From Paraphoma chrysanthemicola (taxonomy: Eukaryota; Ascomycota; Dothideomycetes; Pleosporales; Phaeosphaeriaceae), in assembly GCA_020744225.1 (NCBI GenBank), contig JAGMWG010000029.1, positions 62,001 to 126,000 on the forward strand: a stretch of 64,000 nucleotides of DNA, written 5' to 3'. Shown here one piece after another: positions 10,956 through 21,044 of this stretch. Position 1 is the stretch's first letter. Each line of letters starts with the position of its first letter. The notes below the pieces were generated by a model. The model was not told the DNA's origin, did not search any database, and saw only the letters and a program-made list of their open reading frames with translations. The position numbers and the translations under genes were made by a program.

Positions 10956-11492
10956 TTTTTGGGGTGGAATTTGTTGTGAATTGTGGTTGGGGCTGGTGCT
11001 GGTCGGGAAGGCGGTGAGGATGGATTTGGTGGAGCTCAGGCGCGTCGCGTCGTGTTTGGTGGGGTTGATTCGGCGGCAGGAGCCACGCGTAGGCACGGAC
11101 TGTATCCGGACTTCAACTTCAACTTCCATTCGAATTCGCATACATCCAGCGGAGCATCACAAATCAGCTGATTCCTTCCTTCCCAGAGTATGTTTGCATC
11201 GATCCCCCTGATGGGATGCAGAGGTAGCTAAAGTGATTACATGACGATCTTTGTCATTGTGGTACTACCCACCATCATACTCAACGTCTCCTGAAAGCCT
11301 TCGTTATTTCCTAGCTACAACACAAATCAAGTTGTTGGTTGGACCTGAAGATCCCCAGCCTACTACAGGTACCTAGCTGCTCTCTTGGCTTGCTGTGCAC
11401 TGATGGGCTGGACCATGCAGGCACACGTCCGACTAGTAAACGCCGAGTAAATTTGGCCATGTTCATCGCAACTATTGCGCACGCTGCGGATA
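10956..11492. other. dUTPase promoter region
   Basis: This holds the ACGCG elements listed separately and a possible alternative N-terminal exon of dUTPase. I see nothing else. Confidence 0.5.
11041..11090. promoter_or_regulatory. Cluster of MCB/MBF-like elements upstream of dUTPase
   Basis: Two abutting CGCGT cores (ACGCG on the gene's strand) at 11041-11050 and a perfect palindromic ACGCGT at 11085-11090 lie 86-135 bp upstream of the chosen start. If translation begins at 11141 they fall inside coding sequence, which argues for the shorter form or for two promoters. Confidence 0.55.
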
Positions 11493-12893
11493 TCAAAGCA
11501 TCACGTGTGGCTTGTTCAAATTTTGCTCGCAAGTACTGTTCGAGTCCGCCTGGACTGGATCGATCCGCCATGCTACTGTCTTGGTGATGGAACTGTTGAG
11601 CTCAATCTCGTCCTGTGACTGGACGCGTCTCGACCACGTTTGTTTCGTTCGATAGTCTTCGTTGGTGTTTTCCACAGTGGTGTAACTTCTTGCGTTTCTG
11701 TTTGGCCACCGTCGCTCTCCGCGAGATCCGCCTGATGGGTATATATAGTTGCGGTTGCTCGACTCATGGGTGACCTTGAGAGCTGGGAAGCAAAAGCCGA
11801 GTAGGTACTTGATGGTTGGCCCGCATGTCCCGATAATGGCCAGACCAGACTCAATATTTGACAATGTGTATGAGACGCCGTACGTTGGATCGGGAACCAC
11901 TTCTTGGACGACGAAGACCTTGACGAGGATGCTGGTGCGATACGCTCCGACAATCGTGACGGCTATGCCGAATGACAGAAATGCAATCACCTGTGGAAGG
12001 CCGACATTAGCGCAGTTCTCATTTCTCGTTTGCGTGTCCACCACCTACCATCAGCTTACGGCCAAGTGGCATGCTGAGATCATGCAAGATCCATGATGGC
12101 ATGATCACAATTAGCACGTCGGTTGCGAGCACAATGGAAGAAGTGCTGACGGTGTATGCGCCTGGATGCACGCACTTCCCGGGGATTGTGCTATCCCAGT
12201 ACCTTGCGACGGGATTGCATTGGAATATACATGCGAGGGGCGCCCCAACGGCAAAGCAAGCGTTGGCCGCAAGTGTAGCCCAAAGACAGCGGTTGATCCA
12301 CCTGTTCTGAGATCGGAGTTTGATCAGCGTCAAGAGAAAGGAGGCCTTGACAAGAGCTAGGATCGGGTTGTATATGATGGAGTTTGCATAATTCCACTGA
12401 CGAACGCTCAGTGTGTGCAACAGCCTGTTCGAGAGCAGGAGCCACGAACCTTCATCATCGAGATCGGATTGACTGCGCCTTCCGGAATATCACGAACATG
12501 ATAGCCGTAGTACGATGCAAAGATGTCTGACGATGGCGAACGGAGACTTCAGCTAAAAATCGTGGCAGTGGAAAGTTTGGCATCCACTTACATCCGCTGG
12601 TGGTGACGGAGAGCACAAGGTTCAGGACCTATGTCGAAGCAAACATGATCAGCCGAAATGTGTGGTGAAGCGGGTATATTGCCATACGGTTGCAATGAGC
12701 AAAAGTGTATCTTCTGTTACATGTGGTCAGTACCCATCACCAGAGGACACGCTAACTTATATCTAAGCCTACCGATGCCATATTTTCTGCCCCTCCATCG
12801 AGTCCATATCCGGAGTGATACCAGCAGAACGCACAACACACTTGGGAGGATTGCGAGAACGATACACAGAGGTTGCAGGCCTCTGTCGACCAT
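11493..12893 (-). CDS. Fungal rhodopsin-domain-like integral membrane protein
   Basis: A 368-aa protein from six exons: 12773-12893, 12688-12713, 12592-12628, 12450-12526, 12049-12396 and 11493-11990; the sum is 1107 nt. It belongs to the large Pezizomycotina membrane family annotated as rhodopsin-domain or PTH11/SAT4-like, with about seven hydrophobic segments. Landmarks are the first TM and RIWTRWRGRKYGI, the conserved NYANSIIYNPILALVKASFL segment, two cysteines in FQCNPVARYWD and GKC, IVLATDVLIVIMP, and GSYRTSI-like AYRTSILVKVF. A hydrophilic Ser/Arg-rich tail of about 90 residues follows the last TM. Members are suspected receptors or sensors, and ligands are unknown for nearly all. The start is the first ATG that keeps TM1; an upstream exon is possible. 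Confidence 0.8.
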
Positions 12894-13774
12894 TGTTGCA
12901 AGTACTGCAGTTGCTGTAACAGCATCGTTCTGATATATACTGAACGATGACCGATAGGAGCCTTGACAAGCTTTGCTTAACCAACACGGTTTCATACGCA
13001 GCTTACGTTCAAGCCACGCAGGACAAGAAAGATCCTTCACCTCTCAGAGGCCCTCCGCGAACTGCTGTGCCGCAATCGGACCGTTCATGCACCCAGGGAA
13101 CTGGTAGCGATGCTCAGCTCGACCATGTTTGTACTCTGTGGCATGAAAAGTCCTGCCCCTGCTGGGTAAGAAAGCCCAATCTCTCCCAACACGGCCACCC
13201 ATACTCTGTGCTACTCGAGCCTCTCTCGACCCATGGTCCTGCGCATGACATGAATACGAGGTGAATGGATCTAGTGAAGGTATCTCTATGTCAGAGAAGG
13301 TCTTACCGTCGTAAATGCTCTGCAGCTCTGAAAGCACCCTCAACCTTCCGTGCCGCAGGGGCTCCGGCTCAGGTACCGTGTCAATATAGACCCTGGTGAT
13401 CCTTCCACTTGCCTTTTGTCGAGCCCTCGTCTGCCCAGCCAATGGCTGAAGTTAAGGTCTCAACGACCAGGGTGGGACGGACCGCGTTGCGGGCCGCTGG
13501 TAGCTGCCATTGGTGGAGCTTCCGCCCCCAACGTGGACAGGATCTTGAAATGGTATTAAACGATGCGACCAACCGGCGGCAGTTGCGTATCTTGCAGGAA
13601 GCTGCGGATCTTGTGGAACCGACGTGTGCGGCAATTAAAAGCCCAAGATATCTTCGGCGGATCCTGCGGAGTGGCGTTAGGAGAGCCACCCATTCATCCA
13701 ACAAAAGCATTTATTAATCCGTCTTCGAAGCCCCTTCTCACCCGCAATTGGTGTTTCAAGTGCAATCTTACAGC
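12894..13774. other. 0.9-kb divergent intergenic region
   Basis: This sits between two divergently transcribed genes. Overlapping short ORFs on both strands are not convincing. It presumably holds both promoters. Confidence 0.55.
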
Positions 13775-15923
13775 ATGGCTGCACGTTCTCTCTTTTCATC
13801 ACTGCTGTGCAATGCAGTGTTCATCCTCGCCAATCCTGTAACCACCCGGGATGATCCATCCTCTTTTCACCCAATCGCGCCAGCCGCTGCTACGGTCTCT
13901 ACTGATTCGTCAGCAGGCGTGAATTTGTTTGGTGCAGAAGCATTGCAGCTGACAGACAAGGCTTTGGAATCGGCAGATGCCCAGTCGAACGCGACCGATA
14001 TTCTGGCCACCTTCGGATTTGAGAATACAACCGATGTAGCTTCTGCAGCACGCTTGGCTAGGCGAGGTGGCACTTGCAAGACATCCCCAGGAGACTGGAA
14101 CTACCCTCCCCCTATTGTGTGGACCACTTTCGATGCTTTATTAGGAGGAGCCTTGATCAAAACCATTCCTGTAGCAGCTCCGTGCTACAAGAGCTCTGGC
14201 GTCTACGATGCCGCGGAGTGTGCAGATGTCTCGGCCAGATTCACGACAGCGGATCTACAGTATGGTGCGGTCTAATCCAGTATGTAGCAATAGTTGCTAA
14301 CGATTATAATAGCACAAGCGATCCTACCTCAATGATGTGGCCGCTCTTTCAAGGCCGAACGTGCATGCCAACAGATGATCCCAACGGAAATTGCACTCTT
14401 GGAGGTTACCCTTCTTATTCGATCAACGTCGAGAATGTAGCGCAGATTCAGCTTGGCGTCAACTTTGCGCGCAACCTCAACCTACGACTTGTAATCAAGA
14501 ATACTGGTAAGTCGGAAGTGTAGAACAATTGGAACAATCTCTAGAACACGATTGATGATGCTAACCATTCCCAGGTCACGACTACATCGGCAAGTCGAGT
14601 GGCGCCGGCGCACTAAATATTTGGACGCACAATCTCAAGGACATCAAGTTTCTGACAAACTTCAAGAGCGTAGACTATAGTGGTCCGGCGTTCAAGGCCG
14701 GAGCAGGTGTTCAGGGTTTTGAGATACTAGAAGCCGCACGGGACAATGATGTCACTGTACTTGCGGGAATCTGTGAAGTACGTTAGAAACATGCACGACA
14801 AACTTTGGGTGACTGACCTGAAGTCCAGACTGTTGGATGGGCTGGTGGTTACCTTGCCGGTGGTGGTCACTCCCCGCTGGCGTCGATCTATGGCATGGCT
14901 GCTGATCAAGTGCTGGCTTTTGAGGTGGTCACTGCTGATGGCCGTTTTGTCACCGCTTCTAACACAGTCAATCCCGATCTGTTCTGGGCATTGCGTGGTG
15001 GCGGTGGCTCCTCTTATGGAATCGTCACATCTGCTATAGTCAAGGCACATCCCAGGATCAAGGTCACTAAATCAGTCTTCTCCTTCCAGGCCGCCCCTGA
15101 GAGCTCGACGAATTTCTGGAAAGCAATCAATGCATACTTCAAGAGCTTCCCTACTTTCACTAATGCCGGAACGTACTCCTACTTTTGGATCTGGAACTAT
15201 GGCACGCAACTCGACTTCCAGATGACACCATTCTTCGCACCAAACCACACCATTGAGTCATTCAACGCACTTACGAAACCATTCTTTGATGAATTGAAAG
15301 CTCTAAACATCTCAGTGACTCCCAACACCACATTTTACGAAGACTTTTATTCCGCCAACAAGGGTTCGTGGGGAGCAGATACACTTGGCGTCACATTCAT
15401 TCGCCAAGCCACCCGGCTGTTTCCGAAGAGCCTCTGGGAGACCGACGCAAAATTCAATGGCTTCTACAATACCATCAAAAACACGGTCATGTCCGGTCAT
15501 ACTGTCGGCGGGTACCATATGAGTCCAGGTAACCCGTTCAAGGTTGACAATGCGGTGAACACGGCATGGCGCAATACTCAGTCTTTCCTCATCACAGCGA
15601 ACATGGTCCCGGACAATGCGACGCCTGCGCAACTGAAAAATGCATCCGACACCCTGACTTTTGACATCATGGAGTCTTGGCGCAAGACTGCACCGAATTC
15701 AGAAGGTGGCGGTGTGTACCTCAACGAGGCAGATATCCAGGAGCCTAATTGGCAGGCGGACTTCTACGGCGCGGCGAACTATCCCAAATTGCTGGCAATC
15801 AAGCGAAAGTGGGATCCGCGCGATGTGTTTTACGCAACGACGGCCGTTGGTAGCGAGTCGTGGGAGGTCCGGGATGGGGAGCAGGGATTGCAGACGCAGA
15901 ATGGGAAGCTGTGTCGCGTGTAG
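13775..15923 (+). CDS. Secreted FAD-linked oxidase, berberine-bridge-enzyme type
   Basis: A 658-aa protein from exons 13775-14259, 14313-14506, 14575-14777 and 14829-15923; the sum is 1977 nt. A signal peptide is apparent (MAARSLFSSLLCNAVFILA). The FAD-binding-4 domain includes LVIKNTGHDYIGKSSGAG, and a BBE C-terminal segment, WRKTAPNSEGGGVYLNEADI through PNWQADFYG and LLAIKRKWDPRDVFYA, ends the protein. Both FAD-anchoring residues of bicovalent BBE enzymes appear to be present: His at about 228 in GHDY and Cys at about 293 in GICETVG. They are 65 residues apart, close to the plant spacing. Such flavoenzymes oxidise alkaloids, sugars or polyketides. Several N-x-S/T sites fit secretion. The substrate is unknown and no biosynthetic genes adjoin it. 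Confidence 0.9.
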
Positions 15924-16469
15924 ATTCTCTCCGGGATAAATGCCGCGGGCGGGAGGAGCCGCGATTGCGTTGGAAGATGTGTATCTGTTCTGTGCGCGTG
16001 AAGCTGTTTTGTTTTGTCGGAGGCAAATCCAGGGGGTTGAAAAGTCCCGCCACGTCTACCCCACAACACGCATTGCGCAGCTACCCGGCGATCAATATAG
16101 CTTATCCATCCGCAGTGTCGCACACCACATCTTATCTCATGTGCGGGTTGCCCAAGTCCAGTAGGGCAGGTGTACGGAGGCGCTGCGGTGGTTTGGAAAC
16201 GGCGATGTGTCCAAAGAAGAAGGTGGTGGTTAGCGTGCATTTCATTCCTGGCCAATCAAGGGCGGCTCCGATGGTAACTGCCCAAACCAGTGTCTGCCAA
16301 GCCCAGACTCCTGGACATCACCTGCCTTTCATTTGGAGATGCCTTCAAATTAGGCTGGTGACGATGGCGACCTACTGAAGTATGTATATGGGCGTGTTGT
16401 CTGCTCTGGCATGTTGTAGAGAAGTGCTTCATCCCTTCGTTTCGAGACCAACATTCTTTTCCCGCCACC
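15924..16469. other. Intergenic region upstream of the carboxypeptidase gene
   Basis: This probably holds the 3' UTR of the flavoenzyme gene and the promoter of the next gene. I see no gene or repeat. Confidence 0.6.
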
Positions 16470-17909
16470 ATGAAGTACTCTCTCGTTGCGTCTCTGATTC
16501 TTCAGAGCACCGTCGTGCTCGCAGATCTACTGCCTGTTCACTTCAAGGCGCCAACACCAGGACATTTTGCGGACATCGTCCGCAATGACACCATCGACTT
16601 CGGCTGCAGGCCTATCGCTCACCCTACGGACGATGGCCACTTCACACTGCATGCGCTCTTGACCGAAGACCAGATTGCACATCTCAACAACGAGTACAGA
16701 ACTACTCCAGAGATCACAATTCACAGGCAGGACTTGAGCAAGCGCGCAGCAACCGCACCTATTGGCACTGGAGATCGTTTCAAGGCTGGTACGGTTGCCC
16801 CTGTGGGTCTCGGAACACAAGCGTCGGGCGCAACCCTTCCTAGCATCCTGAACGTGAACGAAGTCAACTCCGCCATCCAGGCGCTTGTCGCAACCTACGG
16901 CGTCAGCACCGTCACTCTTCCCTACAAGACCTTTAACGGCGCCACTTCAACCGCGGCCTTTGTTGGTGCTGGTACTGACAAATCAAAATACCACCTTTAC
17001 CTCAGCGCTGGTGTTCACGCACGCGAACGAGGCGGACCTGATAACCTCATCTACTGGATCTCCGATCTCCTCGCAGCCAACAAAGCTGGCACTGGCCTGA
17101 AGTACGGAGCCAAGTCCTATACAAATGCCCAAGTAAAGAGCGTCCTCGCTGCAGGCATCGTCTTCTTCCCACTTGTCAACCCCGACGGCGTCGCATACGA
17201 CCAGTCCAGTGGATCTCTATGGAGAAAGAACCGCAACACGCGCTCCGGCACCTCCGGTAGCAGCATCGGCGTCGACATTAACCGCAACTTTGATTTCCTC
17301 TGGAACTTCAAGAAGTTTTTTGCTGCCGGCGAAACTCCAGCATCGACTTCCCCTAGCTCAGAAACCTTTTACGGCACTGCAGCAGCCAGTGAGCCTGAGA
17401 CAAAGAACCATGTCAGCCTGTACGACACGTTCCCCAAGATCCGATGGTTCATGGACATCCACTCCGCGGCCGGAGATATTCTGTACAGCTGGGGCGACGA
17501 CGAGAACCAGAGCACCCAGACTACTATGAACTTCCAGAACGCCGCGTACGACGGCAAGCGCGGACCTGTCGGCGATACCGCATACAAGGAGTACGCACCC
17601 GCCGCCGATGTGACCAACATCAAGAACGTCGCGTCCAAGACTGTAGCAGCCATGAAGGCCGTTGGTGGCCGCTCGTACACCGCTATCCAAGCCGTAGGTC
17701 TCTACGCGACCAGTGGAGCAACAGACGACTATGCATATAGTCGCCAGTGGGCCAAAGCCGGTGCGAACAAGGTCTATGGCTTCACCATGGAGTTTGGATA
17801 CAGCACCAACTTTTACCCCACGAGCACTGAATACAACCAGAATATCCTGGATACAAATGCCGGGTTCATGGATTGGGCGCTTGCGGCGATTGCGGTTGGG
17901 CTTGAGTAG
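16470..17909 (+). CDS. Secreted zinc carboxypeptidase, M14 family
   Basis: A single-exon, 479-aa metallocarboxypeptidase with a signal peptide (MKYSLVASLILQSTVVLA) and a propeptide-like N-terminal region that includes the basic pair of LSKRAA near residue 90. The zinc ligands are HARE (His183, Glu186) and His331 in DIHSAAG. Arg272 in DINRNFDF is the usual substrate-carboxylate contact, and Glu441 in TMEFGYS is the general base. It removes C-terminal residues from peptides outside the cell, probably for nitrogen scavenging. The lack of introns contrasts with most neighbours. The S1' specificity residue cannot be assigned with confidence by eye. Confidence 0.93.
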   Translation: MKYSLVASLILQSTVVLADLLPVHFKAPTPGHFADIVRNDTIDFGCRPIAHPTDDGHFTLHALLTEDQIAHLNNEYRTTPEITIHRQDLSKRAATAPIGTGDRFKAGTVAPVGLGTQASGATLPSILNVNEVNSAIQALVATYGVSTVTLPYKTFNGATSTAAFVGAGTDKSKYHLYLSAGVHARERGGPDNLIYWISDLLAANKAGTGLKYGAKSYTNAQVKSVLAAGIVFFPLVNPDGVAYDQSSGSLWRKNRNTRSGTSGSSIGVDINRNFDFLWNFKKFFAAGETPASTSPSSETFYGTAAASEPETKNHVSLYDTFPKIRWFMDIHSAAGDILYSWGDDENQSTQTTMNFQNAAYDGKRGPVGDTAYKEYAPAADVTNIKNVASKTVAAMKAVGGRSYTAIQAVGLYATSGATDDYAYSRQWAKAGANKVYGFTMEFGYSTNFYPTSTEYNQNILDTNAGFMDWALAAIAVGLE

Positions 17910-18032
17910 ACGGTGTAATGGATTGATTGTATTGGACTGAATGAGAAGGAACGGAAGATACCTACGAAGCAATGAGAACTTACTTTTGACACAATTATGG
18001 AAATGTACATGAAAATACGGAAGTATGTGAAA

Positions 18033-19748
18033 CTATTTCCAATCTCGCCTTCGCGCACCTTGCGTGCCGGACGTTTGACGTTGAATGATTCGTCGCAACG
18101 GTGATCCGTTGGAATTGACTCGCACGACTGTCTGACGCTTTTCGCTCGATTCTTGCGGCGCTGTTTGTTCGGATGTAGAAGCTGACTTCGCCCAGACTTC
18201 TTGCTCCAGGGCGCGTATCTCGCTATTCGATCGCAACCTGAAAAGCGGTTTCGTCTCTGATTCCTTCGCAGTGGTCGAGGATGTCTGGGCCCAGATGTGC
18301 TGCTCTTGCTCGCGAATCTCGCTGTTTGATCGTAACCTGAAGAGGGGTTGAGACTTGACTTCTGGTGCTGTTTGCGAGACGGGTTGGCTTTGTTGAGCTG
18401 GAGGCGTGACAGGTGAGGCCAAGGGTGCTCCGCTGGCTTGTCGTCGCAAGATTCTTCGAAGCGGCGTGTTGTTGAAGCGCTTCTTGATATCTTCCAGACG
18501 GATGCGCTCGTCTTCTGCTTCTTGAGCTAGGCGCTGAGAGCGTTCTGCTCGGCTTTCACTTTTGGGGTCAAAGTATGCTGTAACTTTAAGTCAGACACTA
18601 ACACGTTCATGCCGGGTTGAGGATACATACGCTTCTCTCCAACGGTGCTCGTTTCGAAGCCTTTGATGAACCCGGTGCTTGAAATGTGCTTATATGCGGT
18701 GCTGCGATTATCCCAGATAGCGACACTTCCAGCTTCCCATCTGAAGCGGATAGTGTGCTCGTCGGATGAGTTGATCTGGTACTCAAGGAGTTCGAGCAGT
18801 TTGTCTGGATGTTGTAAGTACCTCGCTAGCGAGACAAAGAGATATTGCCATACCTGATTCCTTCTTGCTCAATTCGTTGAAACCAGTGACCGCACCAGGA
18901 GTTACATTGAGGGCTTTGAGTCCAGTGACAGGATGGGTTCGCACAGCGGGATGTTGTGTCACCACGGGTGATCGTTCTGTTGGCATTCCTCGCAGATCAC
19001 GGATGGAGGTATCTATAATGTATCAGTGAGTGAGAGCGAAGAGTGTGCCATGTCCTTACACTGAATTTGCGACGTGTGGATTGCTTGCAATTCGTCTACG
19101 AAGCGCTTCACGGGCCTGCTCAGACTATCATAGATTCCGTATTGCGAGACCTGTAATCATCAGCAAAATTCTCAATCGCTGCCGCGAGGTCCTTACCCAA
19201 GCTGTCTCACCGTGCGCGTCAGTCGCGGATAAGATCGAGAAGCTCGGCGGAGTTGTCTCAAAGCTCCAATCCGATACCCATTCGCTCTTGCGCCCAGTCA
19301 CGGGGGCCAAGACTTCGCCAAAATCGTTCGCGTTCTTCTTGATTTTCGTCTTCCCTGGCTCTTTCTCGATGATGTGCTTTCCATGCTTGCCGAACTGACC
19401 AGAAATGCGAGCTTGCTCTTCGAAACCAAGATCCTGCTCACGGAAGATCACAACACCTCTTTCTGCTACAAGCAATGCCAATTCATCCAATTGTTGCTGG
19501 TCGAGCGTCGAAAGTTGCACACCGGAGAGTTGCGTGCCAATGGATGCATTCAAGTCGGTGCGCGTCGCCTCCGATAACAACGATGCGTTTTGCAGCGTTG
19601 CATTCTGAGCTCTGATCTTCTTGACTGCGATGCGATCAACCGTGTCCGATGTGCCGAAATCCTTGGTTCGGTTGTTCGGCGGCGAGCTGGCAGTACTGTC
19701 GTATCCAGAATCAGAGGAAGTCGGCCTGCGTGATCGATGAGATGCCAT
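18033..19748 (-). CDS. TauD/TfdA-like protein, probable pseudoenzyme
   Basis: A 506-aa protein from five exons: 19197-19748, 19060-19150, 18854-19012, 18631-18804 and 18033-18577; the sum is 1521 nt. The fold of Fe(II)/2-oxoglutarate sulfonate dioxygenases is clear (GVVIFREQDL; WSFETTPPSFSILSA; THPVTGLKALNV; RWEAGSVAIWDNRSTAY; VGEKPYFDP). The active site is not. The HxD histidine is Val158 (only Asp160 remains), the distal histidine after WDNRxT is Tyr305, and the 2-oxoglutarate-binding Arg aligns with Glu318. These segments are away from splice junctions. The C-terminal 170 residues are added and carry two copies of PLFRLRSNSEI (near 403 and 436) and two of PLRRI-x-x-RQxSG (near 364 and 485). 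I chose ATG 19748; an upstream in-frame ATG at 19892 is possible. No catalysis is expected, and a binding role is inferred. Confidence 0.85.
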
Positions 19749-21044
19749 GTTGCTTTCGTCCGAAACGGGCCAAGATGAATTTGCGCTATCTATCGTGCTT
19801 ATGTGTGTTCGTCGGCTGATGATTGCGCGCAAGATGTCCTGGTCCTGGGATTGAAACGTGCTGCGATAGATGCCCCACGAGTTTGCCCGCATGCCCTGCC
19901 TAAGTGTTTGAGTGAAGGAGTTTGCGACATCGGAAATGGGCTAGATATGATAGGATGATCCGCCAAAAAGGAGATGGCTGACTGTTGGGTGTCGGCTGTG
20001 AAGGAGCTGGGCGCGGGCTTGTGAGGGCCTGTGATTGGTCCGTCATCACGCAATCCGCGTCGCTGATTAAACCATCGCGAAAGCCAGCGACATTCATCCT
20101 CGGCACAGTTAGGTTAAGATAATAACATTTCCGACGAACAAAAACTTCAACCAACATCTACCGCGGCGTGCAATAAATTTCGGTGATCATATTTGATCCG
20201 TTTCCGCTGAGGAAAGAAGAGAGAGGTGGGATCTTGGCATGCTTATCCTTTTCCAACTTTCAGGCCAGCTTGAGTTCCTCCGTCAAGAGTTACAGTTTGT
20301 TCTTGTTTGTCAATGTCTAACGTTAATGCCACTTGTTCTCCAATGCGCGAGCAGTCGCCCATCGAGTCCGAGAGTCTTGTTGCGTATATACGCACTTTTA
20401 GAAGAACGGCTTCGATTTCTTTGACTTTGTCTGCGTCGAGGACCTTTCAGATGATAGAGTGATTGTACCATTACAGTTGCGAGACCATCCAAATCGAACA
20501 CGGGTTGACGACACTTTTGCATTAGCGTTTGTCGGCGAATCTCCCTCTTCCTACACTTCTTTCTTTGTCGGCCATTACTGGCCTTTGGCTCGGCCATGAA
20601 AACAGCAGACGATCTCGAGGCCATTCACATTTGGCAGGTTTTTTACTTTGAAAAGCGTATCGAAAATCTGTCCGTAAGAGGTGTAGACCATGCTGCAAGC
20701 GTCATCTGTAGGCGTAAGTCGAATTTGGCCTTTATCGCGACTCGCAAACCTGGCGCAGTATGTATATCACGAGAGAAGGACTTGCAATAGGCTAGTGTAC
20801 ATGGATTGCTATAGCTTGAATCAGGAATATCCTGAGCAATACGGAGTGATCGATGAATGGCATAGCCGAGCGACGATCATGACGGAATTGTCAATGCGTG
20901 CGAACCATGTGGGTGGCATGCTGCGGTATCGAAAACGTTCGCGTGTATCACAAAGATCAGGATGCTCTATCATGATTTAGCGTGGTCCTACTTGACTTCA
21001 ACATCGTCTTATGCCGACGATGTTATAAATTAACCTACTCTTAC
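19749..21044. other. 1.3-kb region without a recognised gene
   Basis: This holds the upstream region of the TauD-like gene and the 3' side of the F-box gene. A 64-codon plus-strand ORF at 20596-20790 has no family resemblance. I see no repeats. Confidence 0.5.

Noticed and set aside
13381..13717. Overlapping ORFs of about 100 codons on both strands as a gene upstream of the BBE oxidase
   Set aside because: No domain, no splice partners, and both strands open equally, as expected by chance in GC-rich DNA.
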